A DNA stretch of 11,752 bases. Source: Xanthomonas translucens pv. translucens DSM 18974 (lineage in GTDB: Bacteria; Pseudomonadota; Gammaproteobacteria; Xanthomonadales; Xanthomonadaceae). The notes beneath the pieces were generated by a model that worked only from the letters and a program-made list of their open reading frames with translations, had not been told where the DNA came from and made no database searches. The DNA lies in contig NZ_CAPJ01000311.1 of assembly GCF_000331775.1 (NCBI RefSeq), positions 1 through 11,752 on the forward strand, in the 5' to 3' direction. The translations under genes were made by a program, and so were the position numbers. Position 1 is the stretch's first letter; each line of letters starts with the position of its first letter. Positions 7,518-11,752 of the stretch are shown here, piece by piece.

Positions 7518-8156
7518 ATGACGCAACCGACCACACCCAAATGGAAACGCCGCAAGGACGACCGCCCTGCGGAGATCCTGAGCGCCGCGCTGGATGCATT
7601 CGCCGAGAACGGTTTTGCCGAGACCAAGCTGGCCGACGTGGCGAAGCGCGCGGGCGTGGCGAAAGGCACGCTATACCTGTATTTCGACACCAAGCAGGAC
7701 CTGTTCGCCGCCGTCGTGCGCCATGCGCTGCTGACCAACCTCGCGCCGATCGAGGAAGCCGCCGCCACCTTCAACGGCGGGCTCGCCGAACTCGTCCCCC
7801 TGCTGCTGACCCGCGCCGCCGAGCGCATGGGCGACCAGCGCCTGCCCGCGATCCTGCGCATGGTGATCGGCGAGAGCCGCGCGTTTCCGGAACTGGCCCG
7901 CATCTGGCACGCCGAAGCCATCGACCGGGTGATGGCCACCGTCGCCGGCCTCATCGAAAAAGCCCAGGCGCGCGGCGCGGCCCCCGCTGGCGATCCCAAA
8001 CTCTACGTGCTGTCGATCATGGGGCCGATGCTGATGGCGATGCTGTTCCAGCAGGTCTTCGGTAGCGACAGCGAGCATGCGCCGGACCTGCAGGCACTGG
8101 CCGAACAGCATGGCCGACTGCTGCTGCACGGGATCGCGCCGCGCGCCGCTGCCTGA
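7518..8156 (+). CDS. TetR/AcrR-family transcriptional regulator
   Basis: A 212-residue repressor. The N-terminal HTH spans about residues 17-63 (PAEILSAALDAFAENGF, then KLADVAKRAGVAKGTLYLYF, then TKQDLF), with the recognition helix near residues 48-56. The C-terminal two thirds are helical and form the ligand pocket and dimer face; no ligand class is readable. The gene starts 13 nt after the monooxygenase stop and is surely co-transcribed with it. It is therefore the best candidate for binding the palindrome at 5947-5970 and repressing its own operon until an inducer, perhaps the monooxygenase substrate, releases it (inference). Length and layout are normal for the family. Confidence 0.93.
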   Translation: MTQPTTPKWKRRKDDRPAEILSAALDAFAENGFAETKLADVAKRAGVAKGTLYLYFDTKQDLFAAVVRHALLTNLAPIEEAAATFNGGLAELVPLLLTRAAERMGDQRLPAILRMVIGESRAFPELARIWHAEAIDRVMATVAGLIEKAQARGAAPAGDPKLYVLSIMGPMLMAMLFQQVFGSDSEHAPDLQALAEQHGRLLLHGIAPRAAA

Positions 8157-8238
8157 CGCGCGCAGACCGGAACGCGCCCACCCCTTCCTCGCCACACAAC
8201 TGCGCCATTGCCCTCCCATCGCATCGATCCCATTTCCG

Positions 8239-9228
8239 ATGAAAAACCCCTACTACAGCGGCCCCGTCAGCGACCACTTCGATGGCGTGCGCTTCTTCAA
8301 TCCCGGCCAACCGACCATCGACAACTCGCTGGGAAAGGTCGTGCGCTGGAAAGCCGCCATGGGCGCTGCGCGCTGGCCGGCGCAGGTGCCGGTGAACCCC
8401 TGCGTTCCTGCGCCGCGGCACGATCGCCTGCACATCACCATGGTCGGCCATGCCACGTTGCTGATCCAGGTGGCCGGCATCAACCTGCTCAGCGATCCGG
8501 TCTGGTCGCAACGCGCAAGCCCCTCGCAGATCGCCGGCCCAAAGCGGGTCACGGCACCCGGCGTCACGTTCGCGGACTTGCCGCCGATCGATGCGGTCCT
8601 GCTGAGCCACAACCACTACGATCACTTCGACATCGCGACCCTGCGCAAGCTGCATCAAGCGCATCGCCCTCTGTTCGTGATGCCGCTGGGCAACGACCGT
8701 CTGCTGCGCAACAGCGTTGCCGACGCGCGCATCGCCACCGGCGACTGGCACGACCGGCTCCCGATCGGCGCCACCGCGACGGCGACCCTCACCCGCGCCA
8801 ACCACTGGTCCAGCCGCGGCGTGCGCGACCGCAGGATGGCGCTGTGGTGCGGCTTCTTCATCGAGACGGCGCGCGGTTCCGTCTGGTTCGCAGGCGACAC
8901 CGGCTATGGCGACGGCGCCATCTTTCGCGAGATCCGCGCCAGGTACGGCGCGCCCGATGTCGCGTTGATCCCCATCGGCGCCTACGCGCCGCGCTGGTTC
9001 ATGGCGCCCCAGCACATCGACCCCGCCGAAGCCGTGCGTATCGTCCAGGACACCGGCGCGCGGCACGCCCTGGGCATCCACTGGGGTACCTTCCAACTCA
9101 CCGACGAGGGCCGCGAGGAGCCGCGCGAGGCGCTGTCGGACGCGCTACGCCAGGCCGGCATTCCCGCGGCCAGATTCATCGCCGCCGAGCCCGGGCAGAT
9201 CTTCGACTTCGACGATTCTGCGGCGTAG
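8239..9228 (+). CDS. Metallo-beta-lactamase-fold hydrolase, NAPE-PLD/RomA-like
   Basis: A 329-residue metal-dependent hydrolase of the MBL superfamily. The metal ligands are in order: H124-N-H126-Y-D128-H129 (SHNHYDHFD), H189 (ANHWSSRG), D220 (FAGDTGYG) and H281 (GIHWGTF). The N-terminal lead (PYYSGPVSDHFDGVRFFN) and the MVGHATLLIQVAGINLLSDP stretch are typical of the branch that includes N-acyl-phosphatidylethanolamine phospholipase D and bacterial RomA-like proteins. The bacterial substrate is unknown. ATG 8239 matches the usual family start; the open frame extends upstream to 8077 but overlaps tetR. It follows tetR by 82 nt on the same strand, so co-expression is likely but not shown. No operator copy or terminator is evident around it. 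Confidence 0.9.
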   Translation: MKNPYYSGPVSDHFDGVRFFNPGQPTIDNSLGKVVRWKAAMGAARWPAQVPVNPCVPAPRHDRLHITMVGHATLLIQVAGINLLSDPVWSQRASPSQIAGPKRVTAPGVTFADLPPIDAVLLSHNHYDHFDIATLRKLHQAHRPLFVMPLGNDRLLRNSVADARIATGDWHDRLPIGATATATLTRANHWSSRGVRDRRMALWCGFFIETARGSVWFAGDTGYGDGAIFREIRARYGAPDVALIPIGAYAPRWFMAPQHIDPAEAVRIVQDTGARHALGIHWGTFQLTDEGREEPREALSDALRQAGIPAARFIAAEPGQIFDFDDSAA

Positions 9229-9251
9229 CGCGCTGCGCCGGTCGTTCCCCG

Positions 9252-9305
9252 TCAGTCGATGTCGTCGTCGATGTCGATGTCGATGTCGATGTCGAAGATG
9301 CCCAT
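9252..9305 (-). repeat. GATGTC microsatellite with a short Asp-Ile-encoding frame
   Basis: Four tandem GATGTC hexamers (9270-9293), with an earlier partial copy at 9258-9263 and an interrupting GTC. On the minus strand the repeat lies in a 17-codon frame from ATG 9305 to TGA 9252, reading MGIFDIDIDIDIDDDID. Copy number could change by slippage without breaking this frame, because the unit is six bases. No ribosome site is evident, so translation is doubtful. I list it as a repeat, not as a gene. Confidence 0.75.
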
Positions 9306-9475
9306 GGTGTGCATCCGCAGGTGGCGGTGTACGGATCGCCTACGTTTCGTCCCTGGTCACGCAAACGCTCCCGGCCCAGTGCCTGCGCGGATCAGCCCGC
9401 GGACGTGCTCGCGTCGCAGCCCATGGCGCCGCTACCGCCTGCGGCACCGCGGCCCGCAGGCCACGGGCGACAGGC

Positions 9476-9499
9476 AAAAAAACCCCGCCGAAGCGGGGT
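9476..9499 (-). terminator. Intrinsic terminator of the GvpU-like gene
   Basis: On the minus strand: CCCCGC, tetraloop TTCG, GCGGGG, then seven T. The 6-bp GC stem with a UUCG loop and U tract is a textbook intrinsic terminator, 22 nt after the stop codon at 9522. Confidence 0.93.
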
Positions 9500-9521
9500 C
9501 ATGCCGTGCGGCTGGAGCCCA

Positions 9522-9953
9522 TCAGACGCTGGACATCACGCCGATGCTGAAACCGGACACCTGGCTGATCCGCCCACGCCAGAGACAGCCGTTGTCGGGG
9601 AACTCGCCGCCGCTGGCGACCACCCGCGCATCGGCAAGGTGAACGAACGTGGCCGGCTTCAGCTCGCTCTGCTCGTAGATGTCGCGGTAGGGCTGGAAGC
9701 GCTCCTGCAGCGGCGCGACCAACTCGTCGGGCGCCACCTCGGTGATCGACTCCGTCAGCCGCTGCATGAACTCCTTGCCACCGATCAGCATGCCGGAGAT
9801 GGTGCTGCCGCCCACCGTCAGCGTCAGCCCGATCTGCACGCCCAGGTTCGCGATCGCCACCAGATCCTGCAGCAGATAGTCGGGATGATGCGCCGCGGCG
9901 AGCAGCGCATCGGTATCCAGCGCCGCGGTCGATTGTGATTCGTGTTCTGACAT
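9522..9953 (-). CDS. GvpU-like protein (gas vesicle accessory protein family), orphan
   Basis: A 143-residue protein resembling GvpU of Bacillus gas-vesicle clusters. Matching features are LGVQIGLTLTVGGSTISGMLIGGKEF (about residues 37-62), where the beta-hairpin pattern I-x-LTLxVGG-xISGxxI is typical, and FVHLADAR (103-110) followed by LWRGRISQVSGFSIG (124-138), close to the family's WRGKI..V.GF.LG signature. The ribosome site AGAGGA precedes ATG 9953, and an in-frame upstream extension to 10106 lacks protein character. GvpU modulates gas-vesicle clustering in Bacillus, but no gvpA or other gvp gene lies in the window and gas vesicles are not expected here. The domain probably has another role. 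It is monocistronic or the last gene after the hydrolase operon (167-nt gap) and ends at a strong terminator. Confidence 0.68.
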   Translation of the reverse strand: MSEHESQSTAALDTDALLAAAHHPDYLLQDLVAIANLGVQIGLTLTVGGSTISGMLIGGKEFMQRLTESITEVAPDELVAPLQERFQPYRDIYEQSELKPATFVHLADARVVASGGEFPDNGCLWRGRISQVSGFSIGVMSSV

Positions 9954-10120
9954 GTGTCCTCTCCCTTGCAGTCGCCACGGCGATCCCATGGTGCCTTGAG
10001 GGTATACAGATCCGTCGGCGCCCGCATGACGACGCCGTCTCATCGTGAGGGCGGGCAGGTTCAGGCGCCCCTCGATCGCCGCCCACGCCATCTCAACGTG
10101 AGCCACCTCCTGCTGCCGAC

Positions 10121-10933
10121 TTACCCCGCCCTGGCGTGAGCCACGCGCGGCAGGAAGGTCTGCAGAAATTCCACGGACGCCGCCGCCACGGCCCCCGCGA
10201 TCGGCGTCTTGTGGGGTGAGCCGATGGCGTGGGCGCCCGCGGCAAACGCCTGCGCGCGCCGGTTGGCCGGTGGTGTCCCGAGCGCATCGAACATCGCCAG
10301 CATCGCAGGCACGGAGGCCGTCTGGTCTTCACCACCTTCCGGATCCCGGTAATACCCCAGGTACACAGGGCAGCGCACCCGCGGCCACGGAGGCGCAATA
10401 GCGTGCTTTCCGAATGTCTCGCGCAGTGCCCGGAAGCCGTCCGGATGGACGGTATCGGACCAGTACGCGCGGACGGCCTGCGACCTTGGACGGGGGTCTT
10501 TCCAGGGATCGTGCCCAGCACACAACTGATCGAGCAGCGCGGGATCGGCGGCCTGCACGCCAGGCGACCACGCCACGACCGCGGCCACGTCATCGGGCCG
10601 GGTGGCGGCGAGCCAGAGGCCGAGCGTGGCGCCGAGGGAGGACCCGACGATGGCCACGGCCTCCCCCATCGCGCGAGCGCGGTCCAGGGCCTGCATCGCC
10701 GACGCTTCCAGGCGCTCCGCGGTCAGCGCACGCATCGCATCGGCGGCCACTTCGCCATGTCCTGGCCAGCGATGGACATAGAGGTTGGCGCCCACTGCGT
10801 CGGCCATCTGCTCGGGCAGCTCGCCGGCCTCCCCGGGGCTTGCCGTGAAGCCATGGAGATACAGCAGCGCAAGGGGTGTACGAACACTGGCGCCCAGGCG
10901 CCATCGCTCTCTCGCTTCGTTGCCAGGTTTCAC
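10121..10933 (-). CDS. Alpha/beta hydrolase, probably lacking its usual N-terminal segment
   Basis: A 270-residue serine hydrolase from GTG 10933. Visible: TPLALLYLHGF (oxyanion-loop HG at about 27-28), the nucleophile elbow G97-S-S99-L-G101, a likely acid D203 (GGEDQTAS) and the catalytic H235 (GAHAIG). Such enzymes cleave esters, lactones or similar bonds; the substrate is unknown. Relatives I recall carry about 50-70 more N-terminal residues with a membrane or signal segment, and homology here begins right at KPGNEARERW. The upstream frame to 11158 (HPQFGQRSRLYGG and so on) does not look like protein. GTG 10933 has GGGAG 4 nt upstream (GGGAG-CAAC-GTG) and overlaps the stop of the preceding 66-codon gene (GTGA), suggesting coupled translation. 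Either it is a working shortened enzyme or a truncated gene. Confidence 0.82.
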   Translation of the reverse strand: MKPGNEARERWRLGASVRTPLALLYLHGFTASPGEAGELPEQMADAVGANLYVHRWPGHGEVAADAMRALTAERLEASAMQALDRARAMGEAVAIVGSSLGATLGLWLAATRPDDVAAVVAWSPGVQAADPALLDQLCAGHDPWKDPRPRSQAVRAYWSDTVHPDGFRALRETFGKHAIAPPWPRVRCPVYLGYYRDPEGGEDQTASVPAMLAMFDALGTPPANRRAQAFAAGAHAIGSPHKTPIAGAVAAASVEFLQTFLPRVAHARAG

Positions 10934-11130
10934 ACGTTGCTCCCGGGTCGTCGCTTGGCAGCATGGTGCCTGATGGCGCCATGCGCGTTCTTCAACGCGT
11001 GGATCTGGTGGAAGATGCTCTCGTCGCTCGTGTCCGGGACCTGGATCGTGCACGTGCCGATGCAAGGCTCGATCTCCCGAATCACTGCCGCCATATAGTC
11101 GGGAACGCTGTCCGAATTGAGGATGAGCAT
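10930..11130 (-). CDS. Unknown 66-aa protein, coupled to the hydrolase
   Basis: I do not recognise it. The sequence looks like a genuine soluble protein fragment or small protein: SVPDYMAAVIREIEPCIG, then CTIQVPDTSDESIFHQIHAL and KNAHGAIRHHAAKRRPGSNV. It has mixed alpha/beta character, two Cys, and a His/Lys/Arg-rich tail. Support for expression: an extended -10 at 11161-11169, GAGG 9 nt before ATG 11130, and a GTGA overlap with the hydrolase start. Its composition is less GC-rich than the core genes, like the tal-adjacent DNA to its right. The C-terminal end may have been created by a junction with the hydrolase fragment, so it may be the front part of a longer protein. Confidence 0.5.
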   Translation of the reverse strand: MLILNSDSVPDYMAAVIREIEPCIGTCTIQVPDTSDESIFHQIHALKNAHGAIRHHAAKRRPGSNV

Positions 11131-11278
11131 GAGGTCGAGCCTCGAGATCGGATTTCACCTATTGTATCAGTGATTTATCGGGCATTTCTTGGTAACAAAA
11201 CTACACCGCCAACGCCAGTTCAATCCAATACGGTTCCGTGATCGGCTCCACGTCAATCAGGTAGTCTCCGACTGAGCC
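11131..11278. other. AT-richer spacer 3' of the TAL-effector gene
   Basis: The 148 nt between the TAL-effector stop and the 66-codon gene are clearly more AT-rich than the rest of the window. They hold the extended -10 element and, in the TAL-effector frame, a protein-like stretch of 25 codons after the stop (SVGDYLIDVEPITEPYWI near the middle) ending at TAG 11201-11203. No intrinsic terminator for the effector gene is visible. Confidence 0.5.
11161..11169 (-). promoter_or_regulatory. Extended -10 promoter element
   Basis: Minus strand reads TGATACAAT, fitting the extended -10 form TGnTATAAT with one mismatch (TACAAT). No good -35 is seen at 16-18 nt, as is usual for extended -10 promoters. 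It would start transcription near 11154, some 23 nt before the 66-codon gene. Confidence 0.5.
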
Positions 11279-11752
11279 TCAATGAGCCAATAGCTCCTTC
11301 AACCATGCGATCTCCTCTTGGTCGAATGCCGGGAAATCTTCCGCTGCGCCTGCGAAGGGGTCCGCATCTTGCTCCAAGAACGCAGCGCTGGACGCTGCCA
11401 GTTCGCCGTCCGTCGGCATGCCAGGATCCGGGAGGCCGCCGATCCTGGTACGCCGGCGTTTTACGCCCCAGCTACTGAGGGGGAGCAAAGGCGGTGCATC
11501 GCGCTGTTCGGGAACGCGCACCTCGTCAGCCTGCTGTGCGGAGGAGCGGTTGACAGAACTCTCTGATCGGGACCGTTTGCGGTTGCTTGCCAGAGCCTGG
11601 TCTGCCTCGTGCATTGGGCTGGGCGCGTCCAGTTCATGTTCAAGGGAATCGGCGAATGCATCCAAGGACTCCTGGCTCGGAGTTTGAGCCGAAGCAGAGG
11701 ACGGCTTCGCCCCTTTCACCCCTAATGCTTGAAGGATGCGGTGCCAACGCTC
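11279..11752 (-). CDS. TAL effector (AvrBs3/PthA family), C-terminal 157 residues; 5' part outside window
   Basis: Type III-secreted effector that enters plant nuclei and activates host promoters through its DNA-binding repeats, which lie beyond the right edge. The visible part starts ERWHRILQALG, matching the canonical RWxRILQAxGMKRAKPS segment. It then has SLDAFADSLEHELDAPSPMH, a basic NLS (NRKRSRSE), the conserved QQ..EVRVPEQRDA block, a second NLS (GVKRRRTRIGG), GLPDPGMPT, and the acidic activation domain DADPFAGAAEDFPAF ending EEIAWLKELLAH. All three functional elements are intact, so the C-terminus should be active. Differences from the canonical ending (..EELAWLMELLPQ) are spread throughout, as in divergent TAL effectors of group-1 xanthomonads. 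The repeat number, RVDs and targets cannot be known from this window. Confidence 0.96.
   Translation of the reverse strand, partial: ERWHRILQALGVKGAKPSSASAQTPSQESLDAFADSLEHELDAPSPMHEADQALASNRKRSRSESSVNRSSAQQADEVRVPEQRDAPPLLPLSSWGVKRRRTRIGGLPDPGMPTDGELAASSAAFLEQDADPFAGAAEDFPAFDQEEIAWLKELLAH

Noticed and set aside
5963..7999. A 678-codon open frame on the minus strand
   Set aside because: It is exactly antisense to the well-supported monooxygenase and TetR genes, and its low-complexity Ala/Gly/Arg/Val composition shows no domain. It is a by-product of high GC.
9258..9293. Short direct repeats as a possible CRISPR array
   Set aside because: The unit is only 6 bp and strictly tandem, without spacers; it is a microsatellite.
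8208..9938. A 576-codon plus-strand open frame
   Set aside because: It overlaps the metallo-hydrolase in another frame and then the GvpU-like gene antisense. Arg/Pro/Ala-rich with no motifs.
10876..11241. A 121-codon plus-strand frame opposite the 66-aa gene
   Set aside because: Its composition (many Arg/Val/Asp/Leu in antisense pattern) fits a shadow; the minus-strand frame has a promoter, a ribosome site and a coupled neighbour.

Overview
The window looks like chromosomal DNA of a Xanthomonas, most likely a group-1 species (X. translucens / X. hyacinthi / X. theicola type). Three things support this. Coding DNA is very GC-rich. The right edge carries the 3' end of a TAL-effector (AvrBs3/PthA-family) gene with recognisable nuclear-localisation motifs and acidic activation domain, but divergent from the canonical sequence. 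The remaining genes (poly-HAMP chemoreceptor, 'lipo-like' YiiX-type hydrolase, paired intergenic GC-rich repeats) are typical of Xanthomonadaceae. The species is inferred, not proven.

Layout, left to right. (1) 1-2082, minus: a methyl-accepting chemotaxis protein, cut by the left edge, behind a near-consensus sigma-28 (FliA) promoter. (2) 2258-3049, minus: a YiiX/NlpC-P60-like cysteine hydrolase, then about 460 bp of repeat-bearing intergenic DNA. (3) 3511-4241, plus: an exported NTF2-like (DUF4440-type) gene broken by a frameshift, facing (4) a one-membrane-segment hypothetical protein (4297-4767, minus) across a hairpin. (5) 4958-5113, minus: a 51-residue membrane protein. (6) 5180-5791: gene debris, namely a VOC/PhnB-family remnant (plus) and a Fic-family C-terminal remnant (minus).

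(7) 5923-9228, plus: the best organised functional unit. A promoter overlaps a perfect 10-bp-arm palindrome and is followed by an FAD-dependent aromatic hydroxylase-type monooxygenase, then a TetR repressor 13 nt downstream, then a metallo-beta-lactamase-fold hydrolase of the NAPE-PLD/RomA type 82 nt further on. The likely model is a substrate-induced, TetR-autoregulated detoxification or catabolic operon. (8) 9252-9305: a GATGTC microsatellite that encodes an Asp-Ile tail on the minus strand. (9) 9476-9953, minus: an orphan GvpU-like gene with a clear intrinsic terminator. (10) 10121-11130, minus: a 66-codon unknown gene overlapping, by GTGA, an alpha/beta hydrolase that appears to lack its usual N-terminal part. 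(11) 11279-11752, minus: the TAL-effector C-terminus, continuing beyond the window.

No complete insertion sequence, CRISPR array or RNA gene was seen. The most notable points are the TAL-effector end with the hybrid-looking operon just downstream of it, the TetR operator/monooxygenase unit, and the orphan GvpU-like gene. I do not see convincing evidence of an entirely new multi-gene system.
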